Assembly: GCA_965214615.1 (NCBI GenBank)
Contig: OZ243952.1
Location: 1,612,001-1,676,000 of the forward strand
Direction: 5' to 3'
DNA length: 64,000 nucleotides
Origin: CBDAUN01 sp965214615
GTDB lineage: Bacteria > Pseudomonadota > Gammaproteobacteria > Arenicellales > JAJDZL01
Under the pieces are notes generated by a model. That model had not been told where the DNA came from. It did no database searches and was given only the letters and a program-made list of their open reading frames with translations. The translations under genes were made by a program, and so were the position numbers. Shown one piece after another: positions 17,563-25,559 of this stretch. The number at the start of each line of letters is the position of its first letter. Position 1 is the first letter of the stretch.

Positions 17563-19226
17563 TGCAGATTGGCAGAAAGCATTTGCTTTGCATGTTCTGT
17601 TGCCTGGGCGGTTATTTTAGCACCTCCAAGCATTCGGGCGAGTTCGGATATGCGCTCGTCATCCTGCAAAAGCCGGATATCCACCTTCGATTCGTCTGCG
17701 CTGGACTTGACCACATTCAGCTGATGATTTGCGCAGCTCGCAACTTGCGCTAGATGGGTGATGCACAGAACCTGGACTGACTTGCCGAGCTGCTGCAGCA
17801 ATCTGCCGACACTCTCGGCAACGCGCCCGCCAATTCCTACATCAATTTCGTCGAACACGATCGACGCCACCTCCGACAGCCCCGAAGCATTGACCTGAAG
17901 CGCGAGGCTGAGTCTCGACAACTCTCCGCCGGAAGCGACTTTTGACAGCGGTTCGGCCTTGTGTCCTGGGTTGGTCGCGGCCTTGAACAGAATGTTTTCG
18001 TGTCCGTATCCTGTGTATTCATCGTCGCGCTCGCGAATCAGTTCAATTTGAAATACGCCGCCTTCCATGCCAAGTCCGTGCATAGACTCGGTAATTTGGC
18101 GTTCAAGCGCAGATGCTGCCTCGGTGCGAACTTCGCTCAGCTTGCACGACAATGCGCGGTGTTCGGACTTGATTGCTTCAATATCCCGATCAATCGATGC
18201 GATGCCGTCGAATTCAGATTGTACGGAGCCAAGGTCTGATTGCAGCTGTACCAGGGTTTCGTCCAGCGCATCAGGATTCGCTTGGTGGATTCTCGCTTGC
18301 TGCTGCAGGGCGGACATTCGCTCTTCGACTGCTGCGATACGCTGCGGATCGTGTTCGGTGCGGTCGGCTATGCCGCGAAGTTCCCGCGCCACGTCGTCCA
18401 CCCGCAGTCGCGCCTCTTCGAGCATCGTGGCGTATTCTCCAAGTTCGCAATGGCTCTCGACGGATTGGCTCAGTCGCCTTTCGCTTTCCAGCAGCGCTGC
18501 GCTGACTGCCGCATCGTCGGCGTAGTGCAATCGCTGAGCGATGTCGTGGAGCGCTACCGCGAGATCTTCGGCATTGGCCAGCGCTGCAAGCTCGCGTTCA
18601 AGCGCTGCAAACTCGCCGCTTTCAGGCTTCAATTCGTCGAGCATGGCGAATTGATGCTCGAGCAGTTCCTTGCGCTCAGTCAGGCGCTGCACATGATCGG
18701 CCGCTTGCTTTCTTTCAGCCTCCAGGCGACGAATTGACCGGGCCATTTCATCCAGTCGGGCTGCAGTGTCCCTATGTCCGGCGAAGCTGTCGAGTATGCG
18801 GCGCTGCTCGGGTTGGCGTAAAAGCAGCTGATGTTCGTGCTGGCTGTGGATGTCGACCAGGCTGTCGCCCAGGGACCGCAAGGACTGCCGCGAAACCGGC
18901 ACCCCGTTCACGAATGCCTTTGAAGGTTGGTTCCGATGAATGATCCGGCGAAGTATGCAATCGCTGCCGTCATGAAGTTCGTGATTGCTCAGCCATTGCG
19001 CAACCGGGTCGCAGGCGGCATCGAAAACGACCGAGATTTCTGATCTGCTGCAGCCGTTTCGAACCACGCCTGAATCCGCGCGAGCACCCGTTGCGAGCGC
19101 CAGGGAATCCACGATCAGCGACTTTCCGGCTCCCGTTTCGCCGGTTATGGCGGTCAGGCCTTCGGAGAAGTCAATGTGAATTTCCGAAATGAGCAGATAG
19201 TCTTTGATATGAATAGAGCGAATCAT
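17559..19226 (-). CDS. recN: DNA repair protein RecN
   Basis: A 555-residue SMC-like ATPase that acts at double-strand breaks. The N-terminal MIRSIHIKDYLLIS and Walker A GETGAGKS start the head domain. A long coiled coil runs through the middle (about residues 150-370), and the C-terminal half has SGGELSRLSLAL (signature) and IVFDEIDVGIGG (Walker B). The length matches E. coli RecN (553). Start 19226 has no clear ribosome site, and it follows nadK by 25 bases, so read-through translation from an operon is likely. No LexA box was recognised nearby. Confidence 0.97.
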   Translation of the reverse strand: MIRSIHIKDYLLISEIHIDFSEGLTAITGETGAGKSLIVDSLALATGARADSGVVRNGCSRSEISVVFDAACDPVAQWLSNHELHDGSDCILRRIIHRNQPSKAFVNGVPVSRQSLRSLGDSLVDIHSQHEHQLLLRQPEQRRILDSFAGHRDTAARLDEMARSIRRLEAERKQAADHVQRLTERKELLEHQFAMLDELKPESGEFAALERELAALANAEDLAVALHDIAQRLHYADDAAVSAALLESERRLSQSVESHCELGEYATMLEEARLRVDDVARELRGIADRTEHDPQRIAAVEERMSALQQQARIHQANPDALDETLVQLQSDLGSVQSEFDGIASIDRDIEAIKSEHRALSCKLSEVRTEAASALERQITESMHGLGMEGGVFQIELIRERDDEYTGYGHENILFKAATNPGHKAEPLSKVASGGELSRLSLALQVNASGLSEVASIVFDEIDVGIGGRVAESVGRLLQQLGKSVQVLCITHLAQVASCANHQLNVVKSSADESKVDIRLLQDDERISELARMLGGAKITAQATEHAKQMLSANLQ

Positions 19227-19251
19227 GCGGAAACGATTTGCGCTATTGCGG

Positions 19252-20118
19252 CTAGCCGCCCCAGCCGAGCTTCTGGCGCAGCGTGTTGAAAAACGTATGT
19301 CCTTCGATGCGAATCAGATCGACGCCCAGATGGGAGCGCCTAAGCACGATCGTCTCATCGCCGCTGAGCTGGCGCCGAATGTGCCCGTCTGCAATTAGGC
19401 TGCACTGCTTTGATTCGACGTCAATCAGCCGGATTTCGATCTGCGAGGAGTCGCTGACTACGACCGGGCGAATGCCGAGCGCCTGCGGACTGACCGGAAT
19501 CAGCTCCAAGGCGGCCAGTGCCGGATGAAGAATCGGACCTCCGGCAGAAAGGGCGTATGCCGTGGAGCCGGTCGGAGCCGCCACAATGATTCCGTCAGCG
19601 CGAAGTATCGCCATGAATTCGCCGTCTACGGTGATTTCGCATTCGAGCAGTCGCCCCAGGTTCGTCTTGTGCACCACGATGTCGTTCAGGGCGTGCGAAA
19701 TGCTTTCGCCGCCGATATTGGGCGAGCGAACTTCCGCTTTGATCAGGGTGCGCTTTTCGATTTCGTAGCGCCCGTCGAGCACTGATCCGAGGGATTCGTG
19801 AATTTCGTCAACCGAGACATCGGTCAGAAATCCTCTGCGTCCGAGGTTGATGCCGATGATCGGAGCGGGGCCTCCGGCCAGCGCTCGCGCCACATTCAAG
19901 AACGTGCCGTCGCCGCCGACCGCGATTGCCAGATCGATGTCGCCGACATCGGCCAGTTCGGGTTGAAAGTATTCTCCAAGGGCGAGCGGCCTGCACTTGG
20001 TGGCGATACCGCGGCCTGCAAGATATTTTTCGACATGTCCGATGACATCGAGACCGCGCGCAGTGTCGCGCCGGCCGAAAATCCCGGCAACAGCAATGTT
20101 CGTTTGTTTCGAGTCCAC
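19252..20118 (-). CDS. nadK: NAD kinase
   Basis: A 288-residue NAD kinase making NADP from NAD and ATP. The GGDGTFLNVAR motif carries the catalytic Asp, the NE-type segment reads HALNDIVVHK, and the GSTAYALSAGGPI loop follows. The start is GTG at 20118, with AGGAA six bases upstream. It heads the minus-strand series leading to recN, NAGS and bamE and is divergent from hrcA. Length and motifs are fully typical. Confidence 0.96.
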   Translation of the reverse strand: MDSKQTNIAVAGIFGRRDTARGLDVIGHVEKYLAGRGIATKCRPLALGEYFQPELADVGDIDLAIAVGGDGTFLNVARALAGGPAPIIGINLGRRGFLTDVSVDEIHESLGSVLDGRYEIEKRTLIKAEVRSPNIGGESISHALNDIVVHKTNLGRLLECEITVDGEFMAILRADGIIVAAPTGSTAYALSAGGPILHPALAALELIPVSPQALGIRPVVVSDSSQIEIRLIDVESKQCSLIADGHIRRQLSGDETIVLRRSHLGVDLIRIEGHTFFNTLRQKLGWGG

Positions 20119-20193
20119 AGTAGTTCCTGCATCTGCTTTGGCGATTCAGGCGATTTTCTTTTGCCCGCCGTCAAAATAGCAATTGTATTTCTA

Positions 20194-20269
20194 AAGCGCC
20201 TTGCAGTTCATGGCGCTTGAATGCCAAAATGGCGGAAATTGTTGTTATCGCGATTGACATTCTTATAAT
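20194..20269 (+). promoter_or_regulatory. hrcA promoter region with inverted repeat
   Basis: A sigma-70-like promoter is visible: TTGTTA at 20242-20247, a 16-base spacer and a perfect TATAAT at 20264-20269. Just upstream is a 7-bp inverted repeat, AAGCGCC (20194-20200) and GGCGCTT (20212-20218). The canonical CIRCE sequence is absent. The repeat could be an autoregulatory site, but that is inference. Confidence 0.45.
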
Positions 20270-20365
20270 ACGATTGACAGGCGGAAGATGGAATAGGTTT
20301 TTTCCGCGTCAAGCACGATCTCAGCCGCCCTGTGCGGTTCTTCGATTGGCAGGTTGCAAGACATT

Positions 20366-21397
20366 ATGGAACTCGACAAGCGCGCAGAATCATTGCTCAA
20401 GATGCTGATTGCCCGTTTCATCGAGCAGGGGCAGCCGATCGGTTCGCGCACGCTGGCACTGCAGCAGGGCGTTAAGCTAAGTCCTGCAACGATCCGCAAT
20501 GTGATGTCTGACCTGGAAAATCTCGGGCTGATCCGCGCGCCGCATACCTCCGCCGGCCGGGTGCCGACCTCTCAGGGCTACCGGTTCTTTATCGACTCGC
20601 TGCTCACCGTCGAGCCGTTGAACCGCATCACCCTGGGAGAAATCCAGGAGCGCCTTAACACCGGCATGGATGCCCGGCAGCTGACAGCCGCCGCATCGGA
20701 GCTGCTTTCGGAAGTGACCCAGTTCGCAGGCGTTGTCGTGATGCCTCACATATCGGCAACCTCGTTCCGCCAGATTGAATTTGTAAAGCTGTCGGGCAAC
20801 CGAATTCTGGTCATCCTGGTCACCCAGGATGGCCGCGTGCAGAATCGCGTGATCTCCAACGAGCATGAATACACCGATTCCGAGCTTGAGCAGGCGGCCA
20901 ATTTCTTCAATCGCAAGTATCAAGGCCAATTGCTTTCGCGCGTGCGCAATCAGCTTCTTAACGAGATGAAATCGGACCGCGATCAGATCAGCAAGCTGAT
21001 GGAGACAGCAGTGACTGTGGCAAGCGAGGTGTTCCTGGACGATGAACAGGAATCCGTGATGCTCAGCGGCGAGGAAAAGCTTCTGAGCGTGCCGGATTTT
21101 TCCGCTATCGAGAAAATCCGCAAGATATTCGAAACCTTCAAGGCGCGCCATTCCCTGCTCGGTCTGCTCGACCAAAGCATCAAGGCAGACGGAGTCTCCA
21201 TTTTTGTCGGCGACGAATCAGGCTTTGCCGGACTCGATGAATGCAGCGTGGTCACTGCGCCCTATGAGGTGGAGGGCGAGAGCATCGGAGTGATTGGCGT
21301 TATCGGGCCCACCCGCATGCCTTACGAGCAGGTGATTTCCGTAGTCGATGTCACGGCGCATCTGCTTGGCAACGCAATGTCGCAACTGCACGAGTAG
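20366..21397 (+). CDS. hrcA: Heat-inducible transcription repressor HrcA
   Basis: A 343-residue repressor of heat-shock operons. The N-terminal winged helix includes SRTLALQQGVKLSPATIRNV followed by LENLGLI and HTSAGRVPT, the most conserved part of the family. The GAF-like central region and a C-terminal GVIGPTRMPYE segment complete it. The start is ATG at 20366; a TTG four codons earlier is less likely. HrcA binds CIRCE operators and is kept active by GroEL. It is followed by grpE-dnaK-dnaJ on the same strand, an order usual in beta- and some gammaproteobacteria. Confidence 0.96.
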   Translation: MELDKRAESLLKMLIARFIEQGQPIGSRTLALQQGVKLSPATIRNVMSDLENLGLIRAPHTSAGRVPTSQGYRFFIDSLLTVEPLNRITLGEIQERLNTGMDARQLTAAASELLSEVTQFAGVVVMPHISATSFRQIEFVKLSGNRILVILVTQDGRVQNRVISNEHEYTDSELEQAANFFNRKYQGQLLSRVRNQLLNEMKSDRDQISKLMETAVTVASEVFLDDEQESVMLSGEEKLLSVPDFSAIEKIRKIFETFKARHSLLGLLDQSIKADGVSIFVGDESGFAGLDECSVVTAPYEVEGESIGVIGVIGPTRMPYEQVISVVDVTAHLLGNAMSQLHE

Positions 21398-21422
21398 TTT
21401 TCGCAACTTCGCATATTGCCTG

Positions 21423-21459
21423 CCGCCGCACTTGAAATTTCAGTGCGGCGGTCTTATTT
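21423..21459 (+). terminator. Hairpin after hrcA (terminator or regulatory site)
   Basis: A perfect 10-bp GC-rich inverted repeat, CCGCCGCACT (21423-21432) and AGTGCGGCGG (21442-21451), is followed by TCTTATTT. It looks like an intrinsic terminator behind hrcA. Its loop region holds CTTGAAA (21431-21437), an exact sigma-32 -35 box, with CTTATTT 15 bases later as a poor -10. The site may therefore also serve the grpE promoter. Confidence 0.6.
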
Positions 21460-21523
21460 GTACGCGTCGTAAAACAACACATGCAACCTTACTTGGACCC
21501 GCGCACATAGGAGTGATCTAGGA

Positions 21524-22198
21524 ATGAGCAAAAAATCGCATAGCAACTCGAAGACACAGGTCGAAGCAGGCGATTTAGAACATACCGCGTCCGGCGAGCA
21601 GCCAAAAGACGCAGAACCGATCGGCTCCGAAGCCGGCGAGTCGGACGAGAACAGCGATAGCGTCGCCGATCTCGAAGACAGGCTAGCTCAGGCCGAAGAT
21701 GAGCGGAGCGAATTCGAGGAAAAATACCTGAGAGCGGCAGCCGAACTGCAAAATCAGCGCAAGCAGGCTGCAGTCGAGCTGACCAATGTCAGAAAATACG
21801 CCATCGATAAATTTGCCGGAGAATTGCTCAATGTTCTGGAAAGCTTCGATCAGGCGGGCGCATTGGTCGAGTCCGGCGACTCGGATGCCGATCCGGAACG
21901 GCTCAGGGAAGGTCTTGAATTGACCCGCAAGCAGTTGCTTGGAGCGCTGTCGAAATTTTCAGTCGAGGAAATTCAGACTGAATCCGGAGATATCTTCGAT
22001 CCCGAGCAGCATGAGGCGATGATGCTCCAGCCGACTTCGCAGTTCGAGCCCAACCGCGTTGTTTCGGTCATTCGCAAAGGCTACCGAATTCACGATCGCC
22101 TGCTGCGCGCTGCGATGGTGATCGTATCCGCCGCTCCTGCTGCGGAGCCGCAGTCGCAGGACGGTCCGGAATCCGGGACTGGGCCCGATGATGCTTGA
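21524..22198 (+). CDS. grpE: Nucleotide exchange factor GrpE
   Basis: A 224-residue DnaK co-chaperone that releases ADP from DnaK. A long acidic, low-complexity N-terminus (about 50 residues) is followed by the coiled-coil helix (EEKYLRAAAELQNQRKQ) and the C-terminal beta domain with FDPEQHEAMM and VIRKGYRIHDRLLRAAMV, the family signature. AGGAG lies about 10 bases before the ATG. It sits 126 bases after hrcA, beyond a hairpin, and 76 bases before dnaK. The acidic extension is somewhat longer than in E. coli (197 residues). Confidence 0.96.
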   Translation: MSKKSHSNSKTQVEAGDLEHTASGEQPKDAEPIGSEAGESDENSDSVADLEDRLAQAEDERSEFEEKYLRAAAELQNQRKQAAVELTNVRKYAIDKFAGELLNVLESFDQAGALVESGDSDADPERLREGLELTRKQLLGALSKFSVEEIQTESGDIFDPEQHEAMMLQPTSQFEPNRVVSVIRKGYRIHDRLLRAAMVIVSAAPAAEPQSQDGPESGTGPDDA

Positions 22199-22206
22199 AA
22201 GACGGG

Positions 22207-22236
22207 CTTGAAATATTTGAATTTACACTTAAATAC
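22207..22236 (+). promoter_or_regulatory. Possible heat-shock promoter before dnaK
   Basis: CTTGAAA at 22207-22213 equals the sigma-32 -35 consensus. The downstream part (CACTTAAAT, 13-15 bases later) only weakly resembles the -10 CCCCATNT. The grpE-dnaK gap is only 76 bases, so this may be a secondary promoter within the operon. Confidence 0.3.
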
Positions 22237-22274
22237 GTAATTGGACAGAAATTCTTTTAAAGGGAGAGAATAAT

Positions 22275-24206
22275 ATGGGAAAGATTATCGGCATTGACCT
22301 TGGAACTACGAATTCATGCGTCGCCGTGTTTGATGATTCAGGGTTGCCAAAAATAATCGAAAACCAGGAAGGCGATCGAACGACGCCATCGATTGTCGCA
22401 TACGGCAATGATGGCGAGGTGCTGGTAGGTCCGTCTGCAAAGCGCCAGGCGGTAACCAATCCGCACAATACCCTGTTTGCCGTAAAGCGGCTGATTGGCA
22501 GGAAGTTTGACGAAAAGGTCGTGCAGCAGGACCTCGACTTGATGCCGTACAAGATCATCAAGGCGAAAAACGGCGATGCCTGGGTGAAGGTGCGCGATGA
22601 CGAGTTGGCGCCTCCGGAAGTGGCGGCCCGGATACTGCAGAAATTGAAGCAGACTGCTGAAGACTATATCGGCGGATCGGTCGATGGCGCTGTCATTACG
22701 GTGCCGGCCTATTTCAATGACTCTCAGCGCCAGGCGACCAAGGATGCTGGAAAGATTGCCGGACTCGATGTCAAGCGCATTATCAACGAGCCGACTGCCG
22801 CGGCGCTTGCCTACGGGCTCGACAAGCAGGAGGGCGATCGCAAGGTCGCAGTCTACGACCTTGGCGGCGGAACCTTCGACATTTCGATTATCGAAATTGC
22901 AGAAGTCGACGGCGAGCACCAATTCGAAGTGCTTTCGACCAACGGCGACACGTTTCTGGGCGGAGAGGATTTTGACAGGCGCCTGATCGACTATCTTGCG
23001 GATGAATTCAAAAAGGACCAGGGCATGGACCTTCGGGGCGATCCGCTCGCGATGCAGCGGCTGAAGGAGGGTGCTGAAAAGGCGAAGATCGAGCTGTCCT
23101 CCAATACGCAGAGCGAAGTCAGTCTGCCTTACATCACCGCAGACCAGTCGGGTCCGAAGCATCTGAACTTCAAGGTGTCGCGGGCCAAGCTTGAGTCCCT
23201 GGTCGACGACCTGATCCAGCGCACGGTCGCGCCGTGCAAGACCGCATTGAAAGATGCAGGCCTTAGTGCGAACGACATTGACGATGTCATTCTGGTCGGC
23301 GGACAGACGCGCATGCCCAAAGTGCAGCAGACGGTTGCCAAGATATTCGGCAAAGAGGCGCGCAAGGACATCAATCCGGACGAAGCGGTAGCCAGCGGCG
23401 CTGCGATCCAGGGCGGCGTTCTGGGCGGCGATGTCAAGGATCTTCTGCTGCTTGACGTGACGCCGCTTTCGCTGGGAATTGAAACGCTCGGAAGCGTAAC
23501 CACCAAGCTGATCAAGAAGAACACCACGATACCGACCAAGGAGACGCAGGTGTTCTCAACAGCCGACGACAACCAGACATCGGTTACCGTGCATGTGCTT
23601 CAGGGCGAAAGAGAGATGGCGATGCATAACAAATCGCTTGGAAAGTTCGACCTGTCGGATATTCCTCCCGCACCGCGCGGCGTGCCGCAGATCGAAGTCA
23701 CATTCGACATCGATGCAAACGGCATCATGCACGTTTCAGCGAAAGACAAGGCGACCGGAAAGGAGAACCGGATTGAAATCAAATCCAGTTCCGGCCTTGA
23801 CGATGACGAGATTGAGCGCATGGTTCGCGAAGCCGAGCAGCATGCCGACGATGATCGCAGACTGCGCGAACTCGCCGAAGCCAAGAACGAAGCCGAAGCA
23901 TTGATCCATGCCGTGCGAAAGACCTTGTCAAGCATGGACGACAGCGAACTGGGTTCGGACAAGGAGGTTGCCGAATCGGCGATTTCAGATCTTGAAGCGG
24001 CTATTGCCGAGGCCGAGGATGCCGAGGCGATACGCGAAAAGATCGAAGCGCTGACCCAGGCCAGCCACTCGATAGCCGAAAAGGCGTACAAAAAGAGCAC
24101 TGAGCAGGCGGGCGCCGATCCGGAGCACGCCGCGGATTCGCCCGATCAGTCCCAGGAGGACGTCATCGACGCGGATTTCGAAGAGGTCAACGAAAAGCGC
24201 AATTAA
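22275..24206 (+). CDS. dnaK: Chaperone DnaK (Hsp70)
   Basis: A 643-residue Hsp70. The N-terminal IGIDLGTTNSCVAV, the hinge-domain motifs VYDLGGGTFDISI and VGGQTRMP, the linker DVKDLLLLDVTPLSLGIE and the substrate domain with STADDNQTSVTVHV are all present. The C-terminal tail ends DVIDADFEEV, typical of gram-negative DnaK. AGGGAGAG precedes the ATG by 8 bases. It refolds proteins with GrpE and DnaJ, whose genes flank it on the same strand. Confidence 0.98.
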   Translation: MGKIIGIDLGTTNSCVAVFDDSGLPKIIENQEGDRTTPSIVAYGNDGEVLVGPSAKRQAVTNPHNTLFAVKRLIGRKFDEKVVQQDLDLMPYKIIKAKNGDAWVKVRDDELAPPEVAARILQKLKQTAEDYIGGSVDGAVITVPAYFNDSQRQATKDAGKIAGLDVKRIINEPTAAALAYGLDKQEGDRKVAVYDLGGGTFDISIIEIAEVDGEHQFEVLSTNGDTFLGGEDFDRRLIDYLADEFKKDQGMDLRGDPLAMQRLKEGAEKAKIELSSNTQSEVSLPYITADQSGPKHLNFKVSRAKLESLVDDLIQRTVAPCKTALKDAGLSANDIDDVILVGGQTRMPKVQQTVAKIFGKEARKDINPDEAVASGAAIQGGVLGGDVKDLLLLDVTPLSLGIETLGSVTTKLIKKNTTIPTKETQVFSTADDNQTSVTVHVLQGEREMAMHNKSLGKFDLSDIPPAPRGVPQIEVTFDIDANGIMHVSAKDKATGKENRIEIKSSSGLDDDEIERMVREAEQHADDDRRLRELAEAKNEAEALIHAVRKTLSSMDDSELGSDKEVAESAISDLEAAIAEAEDAEAIREKIEALTQASHSIAEKAYKKSTEQAGADPEHAADSPDQSQEDVIDADFEEVNEKRN

Positions 24207-24275
24207 GATACAATCTATATTTTCGACCATGAATCGGCCGCGCGTCCCGCAGCCTAACCGGAGTCTTGAATCAAG

Positions 24276-25394
24276 ATGTCGCAGCGTGACTATTATGAAG
24301 TGCTAGGCGTTCAGCGCGACGCATCCGAATCCGACATCAAGAAAGCCTATCGCCGGCTTGCCATGAAATTTCATCCGGATCGGAATCCGGATGATACCAA
24401 TGCCGAAAGCCACTTCAAGGAGGCCAAGGAGGCTTATGAGATTCTGGGCAATTCGGAAACCCGTTCGCGCTATGACCAATTCGGATTCGCGGGAGTAGAG
24501 GCGAACGGCGGCGGATTTCAAGGAGCGGAAGGATTCGGCGACGTCTTCGGCGACATCTTCAGCGATATATTCGGGTCCGGCCGGCGCCAGCGCCAGCAGG
24601 CGCGAGGTGCCGACTTGCAATACAACCTGGACCTGGATCTGGAGAATGCCGCAAACGGCATAGAAACCGAGATTCACGTCCCGACGATGACCGGGTGCGA
24701 CGACTGCGGCGGCAACGGTTCAAAAAAAGGGTCGCATCCGCAAACCTGCGGAACATGCAACGGACGCGGTCAGGTGCACATGCGCCAGATGGGCTTTATG
24801 CTGCAGCAAACCTGCCCACAGTGCCGCGGTCGCGGACAGGTCATCACCGATCCGTGCCGTTCATGCGGCGGACAGGGCCGCGTTCGGGATTCAGTCCGAC
24901 TGTCTGTGCAGATCCCGCCAGGAATCGATGACGGCGATCAGGTGCGTGTTGCCGGAAAAGGCGAGGCGGGTCCGAATGGCATTCCGCCCGGAGATTTGTA
25001 TGTGCGGATTCGTCTGCGCAGCCATCCGATCTTTCAGCGCGAAGGCGATCATCTGTTTTGCGAAATGCCGATCAGCTTCGCCAAGGCGGCATTGGGCGGA
25101 AGCATCGAAATCCCGACTCTTGAAGGTCGTGCAAAAATTACAATCCAGCCCGAAACCCAGACAGGCAAGACGATGCGACTGCGAGGCAAGGGCATTCGCA
25201 ACGTCCGTTCCCGCGAAGTCGGCGATCTGCATTGCCGGTTGGTGGTTGAAACGCCAGTCGGCCTGACCAATAGGCAAAAAACTCTCCTTGCCGAATTCGA
25301 CAATCTTGTCGAGTCCGGCGGTTCCCGCCATAATCCGCGTGCCAGCAACTGGACGCGCAAAATCAAATCCTTCTGGGATAAGCTGGCGGCCTGA
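24276..25394 (+). CDS. dnaJ: Chaperone DnaJ (Hsp40)
   Basis: A 372-residue type I DnaJ that delivers clients to DnaK and triggers its ATPase. The J domain (residues 1-70) has HPDRNPDD, and a Gly/Phe-rich stretch follows. Four CxxCxGxG zinc repeats are seen: CDDCGGNG, CGTCNGRG, CPQCRGRG and CRSCGGQG. The C-terminal substrate-binding domains are complete. The start has GGAG about 12 bases upstream. It lies 69 bases after dnaK and is followed by a long hairpin. Confidence 0.97.
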   Translation: MSQRDYYEVLGVQRDASESDIKKAYRRLAMKFHPDRNPDDTNAESHFKEAKEAYEILGNSETRSRYDQFGFAGVEANGGGFQGAEGFGDVFGDIFSDIFGSGRRQRQQARGADLQYNLDLDLENAANGIETEIHVPTMTGCDDCGGNGSKKGSHPQTCGTCNGRGQVHMRQMGFMLQQTCPQCRGRGQVITDPCRSCGGQGRVRDSVRLSVQIPPGIDDGDQVRVAGKGEAGPNGIPPGDLYVRIRLRSHPIFQREGDHLFCEMPISFAKAALGGSIEIPTLEGRAKITIQPETQTGKTMRLRGKGIRNVRSREVGDLHCRLVVETPVGLTNRQKTLLAEFDNLVESGGSRHNPRASNWTRKIKSFWDKLAA

Positions 25395-25440
25395 TTGCTA
25401 CTTCGATTCAAAGATTCCGCGAGCGGCCGGCACGCGGTCC

Positions 25441-25485
25441 GAAAACGTGCGCACAAGACACTTGGGACTTGTACCGCGCGTTTTC
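25441..25485 (+). terminator. Bidirectional-style terminator after dnaJ
   Basis: An imperfect long hairpin: GAAAACG at 25441-25447 pairs with the GTTTTC ending at 25485, with further pairing of GCGC and ACAAG/CTTGT inside. The A-run on the left and T-run on the right let it work as a terminator in either direction. It ends the heat-shock operon 47 bases past the dnaJ stop. Confidence 0.6.
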
Positions 25486-25559
25486 TGATGAATCAAGAAA
25501 GCCATATTGCCTTGCCCTAGTTCGACGCGATATGAAGTTGCAAGATCGGATGCCCGGAC

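Noticed and set aside
21423..21451. Canonical CIRCE operator
   Set aside because: Arms are CCGCCGCACT/AGTGCGGCGG, not TTAGCACTC/GAGTGCTAA; kept only as a diverged possibility.
22338..23162. 274-codon minus-strand frame opposite dnaK
   Set aside because: Long antisense frames opposite dnaK are a known codon-bias artefact; no independent evidence.
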